Below, in pieces: positions 35,117 through 43,198 of a DNA stretch of 45,537 nt. Location: NCBI GenBank assembly GCA_029865835.1, contig JARXAL010000224.1, forward strand, positions 1-45,537, given 5' to 3'. The DNA comes from Verrucomicrobiaceae bacterium. GTDB lineage: Bacteria; Verrucomicrobiota; Verrucomicrobiia; Verrucomicrobiales; Verrucomicrobiaceae. Every line of letters starts with the position of its first letter. The first letter of the stretch is position 1. Made by a program: the position numbers and the translations under genes. The notes beneath the pieces are model-generated. The model was not told the origin of the DNA and made no database searches. It saw only the letters and a program-made list of their open reading frames with translations.

Positions 35117-35878
35117 TCACCAATCCTTCGCCATCCCCACCACCACCTTCAAAAACGCCGCCTGCGCCTTCACCCGATCGTCCAACGCAAACTCCGATGG
35201 CGTCTCAAACGTCAACGATACTCCGCAGCCCATGTCATAAAGCGCAATCGCCTCCGGCATCCCCGGCAACCCCACCGGAATCCGCCGCCGCTGAATCACC
35301 CCTCCCTCCGCCACCCGCCCCTCAATCCGCCGCCGCCCCTCCACCGGCAGCCTCCGCGTCGCGATCCGCCTCAGCACCTCCCCACTCCACCCCTTCGGCA
35401 GCCAGCTCAACTCATACACATACATCCCCTGCGCATCATAGTCCTCATGCAAACACACCCCCACCTTCACCCGCCTCCCCTGCATCACCTGCCGCCACGC
35501 TCCGCACACCGGATCATCCTCCACATGAAACCGCCGATTCAAATCCAACCCCCGACCATCCACCCGCGTGTTCGCCACCAACCCCACCGGATTCAAACAC
35601 GGAAAAATCAAAAACGCTCCCGCCTTCAACACTGCCTCGTTGGCCTCCGCCCACTTCAACAATCCCGACGTCGCCCCCGGCTCGTCCCCATGCACTCCCG
35701 CAGACAAATAAACACTCCGCTCCCCCGCCCTCGCCGCCGCCGTCTCCAACCAAATCACCCGATACCCCTCCACCCGGCACAATTCATTCACCTTCATCCC
35801 CACTCGCCTCGCCAATTCGCGCCACCGAGCCATCAGCGCGGCGTAATCATGACACAGGTGGTTCGGCAAAGCTATCAC
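35117..35878 (-). CDS. M14-type zinc carboxypeptidase/deacylase family protein
   Basis: A 253-residue protein of the M14 family, in the branch with succinylglutamate desuccinylase and MpaA-like amidases. Zinc ligands are in GVHGDEPGA (His, Glu) near 62 and CLHEDYD (His) near 142. LDLNRRFH carries the substrate-binding Asn-Arg pair, and TFETPSEF near 225 has the catalytic Glu. No signal peptide is visible, so it acts in the cytosol, perhaps on murein peptides, but the substrate is open. It shares a strand with the SMUG1-like gene (41 bp downstream) and diverges from uvrC with 77 bp between start codons. Confidence 0.84.
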   Translation of the reverse strand: MIALPNHLCHDYAALMARWRELARRVGMKVNELCRVEGYRVIWLETAAARAGERSVYLSAGVHGDEPGATSGLLKWAEANEAVLKAGAFLIFPCLNPVGLVANTRVDGRGLDLNRRFHVEDDPVCGAWRQVMQGRRVKVGVCLHEDYDAQGMYVYELSWLPKGWSGEVLRRIATRRLPVEGRRRIEGRVAEGGVIQRRRIPVGLPGMPEAIALYDMGCGVSLTFETPSEFALDDRVKAQAAFLKVVVGMAKDW

Positions 35879-35955
35879 CCCTCCACCTTCACCTCACCCC
35901 TCCCTCCGCGCAACCCTCTTGCTCATCCCCCCTTTCACCCCCAAACTCCCAACGC

Positions 35956-37548
35956 ATGATCCCCCGTGAAAAACCCGACCTCCGCGCCCGTCTCCACGAC
36001 GTCCCGCACCAGCCGGGTGTCTACGTCATGCGTGACCGCCTCAATCGCGTCATCTACGTCGGCAAAGCCCGCGACCTCCGCAAACGCCTCGCCAACTACT
36101 TCACCCCCGCCCGCTCCAAACTCGCCGACCGCAAAACACGCGCTCTCATCGACTCCATCTGGGACTTCGATCTCCACCTCGTCCGCAACGAACCCGAATC
36201 CCTCCTCCTCGAAGGCAAGCTCATCAAAGAGTTCCGCCCCCGCTACAACGTCAGCTTCCGCGACGACAAACGCTTCCTCCTCATCCGCCTCCCCCTCAAC
36301 GACCCCTTCCCCCGCTTCTCCCTAACGCGCCTCAAAAAAGACGACGGCGCCCGCTACTTCGGCCCCTTCGCCCACTCCGGTGCCCTCCGCACCACCATGA
36401 ACTGGCTCACCAAACGCTTCGGCCTCCGCGTTTGCCGCCCCATCAATCCCGGCGAAATCGATTACAAACACTGCTCCAACGACGTCATCAAAAACTGTTC
36501 CGCCCCCTGCATCGGCCGCATCTCCCGGGACGACTACCTCCGCCGCCTCGATGAAGCCTGCGACTTCCTCTCCGGCAAATCAAAGGACCTCCTCCCCGCC
36601 CTCGAACAGGAAATGCAAACCTACGCCGCCAAACTCGACTTCGAGCGCGCCGCCGAGCTCCGGGACATGATCACCGACCTCAAAAAAACCCTCGAACCCA
36701 CCCGCTCCTTCGAACGCGGCGCCCGCGCCAAAGTCGCCTCCACCATCGACCCCATGGCCGATGTCCGCGAACTCCAGGAGGAACTCCACCTCGACCGCCC
36801 TCCCCTCGTCATGGAGTGCTTCGACATCGCCAACATCGGCGCCACCCACTGCGTCGCCTCAATGGTCCGCTTCAAGAACGGCGTCCCCGACAACGCCAAC
36901 TACCGCCGCTACCGCATCCGCGCCACCTCCGGCCAAAACGACTTCATCGCCATGGCCGAAGTCATCCGCCGCCGCTTCTCCCGCATCCTCATCGAAGGCA
37001 AAAAAGCCCTCGGCGAAGACGCCGAATTCTCCCAGGAACCCCCACTCGAAGCCCTCCGCCGCCTCGAAAATCAAATCCCAAAAACCCAAACCTCGAAATT
37101 CGTCACCCTCCCCGACCTCATCATCGTCGATGGTGGCAAAGGCCAGCTCTCCATGGCCATGACCGAACTCCAACGCCTCGGCCTCAGCGGCGTCCCCATC
37201 ATCGGCCTCGCCAAAGAACGCGAGGAAATCTATCGCCCGGAAGAAAGTGAACCCCTCCTCATCTCCCACGACCGCGGTGCCCTCAAACTCCTCCAACGCA
37301 TCCGCGACGAAGCCCACCGCTGGGCCAACGGCTACCACCAACTTCTCCTCAGCCGCCGCATGGATGAAAGCCTCCTCGACGACTGCCCCGGCGTGTCCCA
37401 GGCCCGCAAAGCCGCCCTTTTAAAAACCTTCGGCTCCACCGCCCGCCTCCGCGCAGCCACCCCCGAACAACTCGCCACCACCCCCGGCATCTCCAAAACC
37501 CTCGCCGCCACCATCCACGACTTCCTCCAATCCCGAAAACCCACCTGA
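35956..37548 (+). CDS. uvrC: Excinuclease ABC subunit C
   Basis: A 530-residue UvrC that makes both incisions during nucleotide excision repair. The N-terminal GIY-YIG nuclease has PGVYVMRDR and VIYVGKARDLRKRL (about 20-50). Four cysteines with spacing C-x12-C-x7-C-x3-C (CRPIN ... CSAPC, about 155-180) match the iron-sulfur site reported in UvrC. A UVR helix pair follows near 215. The RNase-H-like C-terminal nuclease has MECFDIANIGATHCV, IIVDGGKGQ and IRDEAHRWANGYH. Two helix-hairpin-helix motifs end the protein. It is shorter than E. coli UvrC (610). ATG at 35956 is chosen because similarity begins there. Confidence 0.96.
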   Translation: MIPREKPDLRARLHDVPHQPGVYVMRDRLNRVIYVGKARDLRKRLANYFTPARSKLADRKTRALIDSIWDFDLHLVRNEPESLLLEGKLIKEFRPRYNVSFRDDKRFLLIRLPLNDPFPRFSLTRLKKDDGARYFGPFAHSGALRTTMNWLTKRFGLRVCRPINPGEIDYKHCSNDVIKNCSAPCIGRISRDDYLRRLDEACDFLSGKSKDLLPALEQEMQTYAAKLDFERAAELRDMITDLKKTLEPTRSFERGARAKVASTIDPMADVRELQEELHLDRPPLVMECFDIANIGATHCVASMVRFKNGVPDNANYRRYRIRATSGQNDFIAMAEVIRRRFSRILIEGKKALGEDAEFSQEPPLEALRRLENQIPKTQTSKFVTLPDLIIVDGGKGQLSMAMTELQRLGLSGVPIIGLAKEREEIYRPEESEPLLISHDRGALKLLQRIRDEAHRWANGYHQLLLSRRMDESLLDDCPGVSQARKAALLKTFGSTARLRAATPEQLATTPGISKTLAATIHDFLQSRKPT

Positions 37549-37609
37549 CTGATCCTTTTCACCTTTCCATTCCGATCATCATCGCGTTCATTCCTTTCTG
37601 ACTTCCCGC

Positions 37610-39349
37610 ATGACCGTCGCCGCCTCCACGTTGCTGATCGCCAAAGCCCACTGGCGCATGTTTCAGCACCGCGCCCGGCATAGCCTCAGTGAGAATCGAC
37701 TCCTCACCCTCACCGTCACCACCTTCCTCGGCGTCTACGGCATCGCCGCCTACGCCCTCGTCAGCCGTGGCCTCGACTTCGTCCAAGCCCTCCCCCTCCT
37801 CGGCCCGCTCCTCACCGAGCGGTTGATGTACCTCCTTTTCTTCTTCTTCCTCGTCATGCTGGTGCTCTCAAACGCCACCATCACCGGCATGAGCCTCTTC
37901 CGCCGACGCGACACCGAATGGCAAATCGCCCTCCCCATCACCCCCCGTAGCCTCGTCCTCTGGAAAACAATCGAAGGCATGCTCCTCGCCAGTTGGGGCC
38001 TCCTCGTCCTCAGCGCCCCCATCCTCCTCGCCCTCGGACGCCTCTTCAACGCCGGTCCTGCCTTCTACCTCTCCGGCGCCATCAGCCTCGTCTGCCTCGT
38101 CACCCTCGCCGCCAACGCTTCCACCTGGTTCCTCCTCGCCCTCGTCCGCTGGGCCCGCCCCTGGTGGTGGAAACCCGCCGCCGTCGCTCTCGCCGCCCTC
38201 ATCGGCGTCGCCCTCTATCGCTTCTGGAGCACCGACCCCGAACAAGCCACTGCCGGTGACATGGTCGCCAACCTCAACGAGGTCCTCAAACACACCGAAA
38301 TCTGCATGCACCCTCTCCTCCCCAGCGTCTGGGTCACCGAGGGCCTCACCTCCGCCGGACGCGGTCTCTTCGAACGCTCCCTCTTCTACAACCTTCTCCT
38401 CATCGCCTACGCCCTCGTTTCCTTCGTCGTCACCGCCCTCATCGCCACCTCCTGGTTTCCCGCCGCCTGGCAGCGGGTCATGACCAACTCCGCCGCTGAA
38501 TCCGCCGGCGCCGCTGGCAACCTCTGGTTCCATCATCCCGACCGCCCCTCCAAGGGCATCGCCTTCTGGCAGCGCCTCTTCGGCCTCGACCGACCCTCGG
38601 CCTCCATCATGCTCAAAGACATCCGCACCTTCCTCCGGGAACCCGTTCAGTGGGGACAATGCGCCATGGTCTTCGGCCTCCTCTTCTTCTACGCCTCCAA
38701 CCTCCGCCGCCTCGGTTACGATCTCGAAAACCCCTTCTGGATCCACCTCATCAGTTACCTCAACCTCGTCGTCTGCGCCCTCGCTCTCTCCACCCTCACC
38801 ACCCGCTTCATCTTTCCCCAGTTCAGCATGGAAGGCCGCCGCATGTGGATCCTCGGCCTCTCCCCCGTCCCTCTCCACCGACTCCTCGGTCTCAAACTCC
38901 GCCTCAGCGCCGGCGTCATCGCCCTCCTCACCACCGCGCTCGTCGTCATCTCCAGTTCCAGCCTCAACCTCCCCCCCCAACGCACGCTCTTCTTCTCCGC
39001 CGCCATCATCCTCCTCAGCTATGGCCTCACCGCCCTCGCTCTCTCCATCGGCGCTCTCATCCCCAACTTCCGCGAACCCAACCCCGCCCGCATCGTCTCC
39101 GGCTTCGGCGGCACCCTCTGCCTCATCTCCTCCTTCCTCTACATCCTCCTCAGCGTCATCGTCCTCGTTCTCCCCACTTGGTGGCGATTCAAAACCGGCA
39201 CCATGCCGCCCGTAAACATCGCTCCAAACGCCCTTCCAGACCTCCTCGCGCTCCTTGGTGTCTTCGGTCTCACCCTCCTTTTTGGAGCCCTTCCGTACAC
39301 CCTCGCAAAAAATCAGACGAAAAAACTGGAATATTTAAGACTTCTGTAA
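37610..39349 (+). CDS. ABC-2-like membrane permease
   Basis: A 579-residue integral membrane protein with about 12 hydrophobic segments in two sets. The first half spans about 30-220 and contains LMYLLFFFFLVMLVLSNATI and MLLASWGLLVLSAPILLAL; the second spans about 340-575. Between them is a soluble loop with HPDRPSKGIAFWQRLFG. PSASIMLKDIRTFLREP just before the second half is the type of coupling segment seen in ABC-2 exporters. Family function is export of unknown substrates. No ATPase gene lies next to it in this window, so its partner must be elsewhere. It is 61 bp downstream of uvrC and 28 bp before a small coiled-coil gene. Confidence 0.8.
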   Translation: MTVAASTLLIAKAHWRMFQHRARHSLSENRLLTLTVTTFLGVYGIAAYALVSRGLDFVQALPLLGPLLTERLMYLLFFFFLVMLVLSNATITGMSLFRRRDTEWQIALPITPRSLVLWKTIEGMLLASWGLLVLSAPILLALGRLFNAGPAFYLSGAISLVCLVTLAANASTWFLLALVRWARPWWWKPAAVALAALIGVALYRFWSTDPEQATAGDMVANLNEVLKHTEICMHPLLPSVWVTEGLTSAGRGLFERSLFYNLLLIAYALVSFVVTALIATSWFPAAWQRVMTNSAAESAGAAGNLWFHHPDRPSKGIAFWQRLFGLDRPSASIMLKDIRTFLREPVQWGQCAMVFGLLFFYASNLRRLGYDLENPFWIHLISYLNLVVCALALSTLTTRFIFPQFSMEGRRMWILGLSPVPLHRLLGLKLRLSAGVIALLTTALVVISSSSLNLPPQRTLFFSAAIILLSYGLTALALSIGALIPNFREPNPARIVSGFGGTLCLISSFLYILLSVIVLVLPTWWRFKTGTMPPVNIAPNALPDLLALLGVFGLTLLFGALPYTLAKNQTKKLEYLRLL

Positions 39350-39377
39350 TATAACCATAGAGGAAATAATTTCCAAT

Positions 39378-40049
39378 ATGGCTATGGCACGCAAATCGAC
39401 CGCTTTTATCCGAGACGAAGAAGACAACGTCCTCCGCTTCGAACCCGTCACCGGTTTCATGGACGGCCCTGAAGACTCCATGGATGACGTCAATCACAAG
39501 GTCAAAGCCGCCCAGGAGCGCCTCACCCAGCTCCGCCAGCAGCAAGAAGAAATCGAGCGCGAACAAAAACACCTCGAAGAACTCCGCCAAAAACAAGAAC
39601 TCTTCGGTTCTGGAAAACGCGATATCCTCGAAAAACTCACCCGCAGCACCAGCAGCCTCGATCGCGAACTCTACGACGCCCAAAAACTCGTCGAAGAAAT
39701 CTCCATCACCCGCGATACCTTCTCCCGCCACCTCGAGATCATCCGCAATCTACAGCCCGAAAAGTGGTCCCGCTCCCAGGTCGAATCCGAACTCGACAAT
39801 GCCCTGACCGCGATCGAAGACGCCGACGAAGACTACACCAAAGGCATCCGCCGCCTCTCCACCTGCCGCCGCAGTGAAACCGCTTCCGCCCCGGACTCCC
39901 ACGACTTTCAGCCCACTCCCTCCAGCCTCCAGTCCACCCCTTTCGCCAACGACGATTGGAACGCCTGGCTCCGCCGTGGGCTCGCCTTCACCCTGCCCCT
40001 CATCGGCACCCTCATCTTCGCTCTCATCCTGATCCGCCTCATGTTCTGA
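39378..40049 (+). CDS. Coiled-coil protein with a C-terminal membrane anchor
   Basis: A 223-residue protein of unknown function. Residues about 35-130 form a long charged coiled coil (RLTQLRQQQEEIEREQKHLE). A Ser/Pro-rich linker leads to a single membrane helix at the C-terminus (AFTLPLIGTLIFALILIRLMF, 203-223), the arrangement of a tail-anchored protein facing the cytosol. ATG at 39378 or 39384 could be used; AGAGGAA lies 10 bases before the first. It lies between the permease (28 bp upstream) and another small C-anchored protein (50 bp downstream). Confidence 0.75.
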   Translation: MAMARKSTAFIRDEEDNVLRFEPVTGFMDGPEDSMDDVNHKVKAAQERLTQLRQQQEEIEREQKHLEELRQKQELFGSGKRDILEKLTRSTSSLDRELYDAQKLVEEISITRDTFSRHLEIIRNLQPEKWSRSQVESELDNALTAIEDADEDYTKGIRRLSTCRRSETASAPDSHDFQPTPSSLQSTPFANDDWNAWLRRGLAFTLPLIGTLIFALILIRLMF

Positions 40050-40099
40050 TTTCACCCAGTCCCTTGTTAAGCCAATCAACCCTCGACTTCTCCCGAATC

Positions 40100-40483
40100 A
40101 TGGCCAACAAACGCATCCGCTCCCGCCGCCCTCAAGAAACTGAGGACATCCTCGCCGGCCTCGACCTCCCGACGCCCAAAAGACAACGCCAAACCACTCG
40201 CCGCGCCTCCGAAATCAGCGAGGAAATCCATCGCCTCGAGTGCGTCATCGCCGCTGCACCCACCCTGCAACGCCAGCGCGCCATCTCCCGACGCGACACC
40301 CTCCCTCCCCTCGAAGACGCTCGCCCCCGCAACCGCAGTACCCGCCCAAGCTCCGCCCCGCTTCCCCTCAACGCCCGCCGCCTCCGCTCCCAGCAGCGCC
40401 TCATGCAAGGCGCCCAACTCCTCATCATCCTCGTCGCCATCGCCGGCGTCGCTGGCTGGATGAAGCAGTGGCTTCAGTGGTAA
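40100..40483 (+). CDS. Small basic protein with a C-terminal membrane anchor
   Basis: A 127-residue protein of unknown function. The N-terminal two thirds is strongly basic (MANKRIRSRRPQ, KRQRQTTRRASE) with a short helix EISEEIHRLECVI. A C-terminal hydrophobic helix (LMQGAQLLIILVAIAGVAGW, about 102-121) is followed by a short tail. ATG at 40100 is used because an upstream in-frame start would lie inside the preceding gene. The shared C-terminal anchor with the upstream neighbour suggests they work at the same membrane, possibly with the permease. No motif is recognised. Confidence 0.68.
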   Translation: MANKRIRSRRPQETEDILAGLDLPTPKRQRQTTRRASEISEEIHRLECVIAAAPTLQRQRAISRRDTLPPLEDARPRNRSTRPSSAPLPLNARRLRSQQRLMQGAQLLIILVAIAGVAGWMKQWLQW

Positions 40484-40489
40484 AAAGAC

Positions 40490-40816
40490 TCACTCCGCCG
40501 GCTCAATCGTCGCACTCATCGACCCCTTGCTCTCCGGCAACCGCGGGTCCGCTCCATACTCATGGATCTGCTCCAGCCGTAGCTCGGCCAACTCCTTGTG
40601 GCACGTCGCCACAATCACCCTCCCATCCGCATTCACCTTGTCCGCCAGCTTGAACGCCGTCTCGAACGGATGCCCAAACAAGCCCTGCAGCATCTCGATC
40701 ACATAAGCATAAGTATGCTTGTCATCGTCGAGTAAAATCACGTGATACGGAGGCTCCACCTCCGGCCGCGTCACCACCTGCGTCTGCGGCAATCCAGGAC
40801 GCCGCACTGGCGCCAT
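40490..40816 (-). CDS. clpS: Clp adaptor protein ClpS
   Basis: A 108-residue ClpS, the N-end-rule adaptor that delivers substrates to a Clp ATPase. The core has PPYHVILLDDDKHTYAYVIEML (starting near residue 22), with the Asp-Asp region that contacts the substrate N-terminus, then LADKVNADGRVIVATCHKELAELRLEQI. ATG at 40816 is preferred; upstream codons continue into sequence that lacks family similarity and overlap the preceding gene. It follows the M48-like gene by 23 bp on the same strand. Its likely partner is ClpC or ClpA; clpC lies 35 kb away in this window, on the other strand. Confidence 0.92.
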   Translation of the reverse strand: MAPVRRPGLPQTQVVTRPEVEPPYHVILLDDDKHTYAYVIEMLQGLFGHPFETAFKLADKVNADGRVIVATCHKELAELRLEQIHEYGADPRLPESKGSMSATIEPAE

Positions 40817-40839
40817 CGGAGCCGCCAAAACCGGACTCG

Positions 40840-43068
40840 TCAAACACCAGCCATCGCCAAATTTCGAGGCATGGATTCCACTTCGCACGCCCCAAATTGC
40901 CCCAAAATCGGCCTTTCGCAAGCCACCGTTGCCTGCCTGCTCCCCCACGCCCCCTCCGCCGCTTCCGCCGCCCGGCAAATCCACGCAAACACCGTCTGAT
41001 ACGCTTCCTCACAGCGATCCGAAACCGCCATCGCCGCATGCCCACTCGCCACCGACTCCGCCTGCGTCTCCCACCCCGGAAAACGCACGCCCTCCGTCAA
41101 CCACTGCGCCAAAGACATCCCCGGCTTCATCGGTGCCTCCACCTGCTCCAAATCCGCCAACAAACGCCCCATGCAATGCCGAATCTTCGGCACCAAATAC
41201 TCCAAAGCCTTGCCCTGCGCCTCCAACTCACTCCCCGCCTCCGCATGCTTGAACCCATCCACCTGCCCATCCAGCCCCAGTGACTCCAGCGCAAACACCA
41301 GATTGCGCATCTCCCACAGCACCGGCACCCGCGCCGACAGCGCCCCATACGCCATCCCCCACATCGGCAGCATCGCCGCCATCTCACCCAACTCGCCCGC
41401 GCAGCTCCCCGCTGGCCGGCTCATCATCAACCCCAGCGCCGCCGCCAATCGCCGCTCCATGTCCGCCTCAATCGCCCTCAGCGAATCATCCGAATGCTCC
41501 ATCGTGATCATCTGCCGATCAATCTCTTCCCGGTAAACCGCCGCCTCATGCGTCCGCAATCCATACTGCCTCGGATCCATCGGCATGCCCGCCAGCGCAA
41601 ACGCGTGCGCCATCTCCAAATCCCGACACCGCTGCCAAGCCATCGTCCACTCCTTCTGCACGATCCTCGCCTGCTCGCCTCGCTCCGCCATCATCCGCCG
41701 ACTCACCACCAACTGCTCCCTCATCTCCTCCTCCGTCGGCGTCGAATGCCCCTCTTCCACCAATCCGCACATCGGCCTCAGCGGATGCGCCAAACCTTCA
41801 AAATACCGCTGAATGTCCGCCAAAGCCACCTCATCCACCTTCCGCTGCGTCCCCTCACCCACCGCCACCAGTCGAATCAGATTCAGCGACAGCCCCAAAT
41901 CCTGTTGGTAATGCGTCTGCGTCAGCTGCCGGCAAATCTCCTGAAACCGGCGCACCAGCGCTGAGGCCGCCCCCCCTTCATTCAGCATCGCCTCCCCGCC
42001 TTTCTTCAAAGCCCACACCCTCCGCTTCTCCGTCTCCTTATCCTCGATCTCGGACACCTCTCCCACCAACGCCATCTCCTTGATCGTCTGCAGCACCACA
42101 TTGTCCGGCATCCGGTCCGTGTTCATCCCCTCCTCCAGCTTCCCTTTCACCGCCAAGCTAGCCAGCCGCAGCCGTTCCTTCGTCAGCAGCAACGCCGCAA
42201 ACCCTTCCCCACCCAGCATCTTCACCCCCGCTTTGTCACACGCCAGCTCGATCTCACTCAGCGCTGGTCGTGTCATCACACGCCCCAAGATCAGCATCAT
42301 CCAAATCGGCCGCCGCGTTAGCCACTCGTAGCCCTTCGCCAGCTTCATCACCGCTGGCCGCTGCCACCAGCTCTTCTTCCGCTTCGCCAATCCTTTGTAA
42401 CCCTTGTTCGGCCCCAAATCCACCTTCGCCTGGTGCTCCCCGCTCGCCGCCCGGTTCAACCACCGCATCACCCCTTCCATCAGCCAGTAACACCGACCAC
42501 TCACCCCCGCTGGCGACAGCCCCAAACTTGCCATCAACTCAGTCGTCAACTGCCCCTCACTGCAAACCCCCACCCAAGACGCCCCCACGGTCAGCCGATG
42601 CCTCCCTCTCAATCCGCCAATCACCCCGCCCAATGGCTCCAACCGCACCCCGCATCCCGAATCCAAACAAACCTCCACCGGCTTCGGCGCCTTCGTCTGC
42701 TCCACCGCAATCAAGACCGTCTCCATCCACTCCGGCTGCGCCCCCGGATGCATCTCCAGCTTCGAAATCGGCTTCTCGCCCTTCATCCAAAACGGCTTGA
42801 AAAACCAAATCCAAGTCGCCCCTCCCAGCATCAATCCCGCGCAAATCCCGATGTTCTTCCCGCCCCACCCCGGCTCCAACGCCCAGCGCTCAAACGTTTG
42901 CATCGTCGTCGTCACCAGCATCCACGCCGTCCAACCCAAAAACGCCAAATAAAGCATCGGCACCAACAAAACCAGCAACCCTCCAACCATCACCCGAATC
43001 CGGGTCATCATGGGCCAACGAAACGCTTGCGGCTTGTGGGAATCGGAAGAATCAGGCATCAGAATCAC
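40840..43068 (-). CDS. M48-like membrane protein with an abolished zinc site
   Basis: A 742-residue protein. Two N-terminal membrane segments (about 24-55 and 72-92) precede a domain resembling M48 (HtpX/Ste24) peptidases. HRLTVGASWVGVCSEGQLTTE matches the strand before the active helix. The HExxH position reads TELMA (176-180), so both zinc histidines are gone while Glu177 remains. The downstream SRxxExxAD helix is LSEIELACD (270-278), keeping Glu274 and Asp278. The rest (about 320-742) is a long helical region of unknown function. It is the first gene of a unit with clpS and has its own promoter. I infer a non-catalytic role. Confidence 0.72.
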   Translation of the reverse strand: MILMPDSSDSHKPQAFRWPMMTRIRVMVGGLLVLLVPMLYLAFLGWTAWMLVTTTMQTFERWALEPGWGGKNIGICAGLMLGGATWIWFFKPFWMKGEKPISKLEMHPGAQPEWMETVLIAVEQTKAPKPVEVCLDSGCGVRLEPLGGVIGGLRGRHRLTVGASWVGVCSEGQLTTELMASLGLSPAGVSGRCYWLMEGVMRWLNRAASGEHQAKVDLGPNKGYKGLAKRKKSWWQRPAVMKLAKGYEWLTRRPIWMMLILGRVMTRPALSEIELACDKAGVKMLGGEGFAALLLTKERLRLASLAVKGKLEEGMNTDRMPDNVVLQTIKEMALVGEVSEIEDKETEKRRVWALKKGGEAMLNEGGAASALVRRFQEICRQLTQTHYQQDLGLSLNLIRLVAVGEGTQRKVDEVALADIQRYFEGLAHPLRPMCGLVEEGHSTPTEEEMREQLVVSRRMMAERGEQARIVQKEWTMAWQRCRDLEMAHAFALAGMPMDPRQYGLRTHEAAVYREEIDRQMITMEHSDDSLRAIEADMERRLAAALGLMMSRPAGSCAGELGEMAAMLPMWGMAYGALSARVPVLWEMRNLVFALESLGLDGQVDGFKHAEAGSELEAQGKALEYLVPKIRHCMGRLLADLEQVEAPMKPGMSLAQWLTEGVRFPGWETQAESVASGHAAMAVSDRCEEAYQTVFAWICRAAEAAEGAWGSRQATVACERPILGQFGACEVESMPRNLAMAGV

Positions 43069-43085
43069 GATTGTTTATTCTAGTA

Positions 43086-43113
43086 ATTATATTGGAGATG
43101 CTAAACATTGCAA
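43086..43113 (-). promoter_or_regulatory. Promoter of the M48-like/clpS unit
   Basis: On the minus strand TTGCAA (43113-43108) and a perfect TATAAT (43091-43086) are 16 bp apart. The start site would be near 43079, about 11 nt before the ATG at 43068, so the leader is very short. Confidence 0.75.
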
Positions 43114-43198
43114 ACGCAAATCTTACACCCCACCCCTTTTGCTCCCACTTCCTGCACGATTTCCCGCTCAGCCAACGTAGGTATTTTTACCCCCCCAA

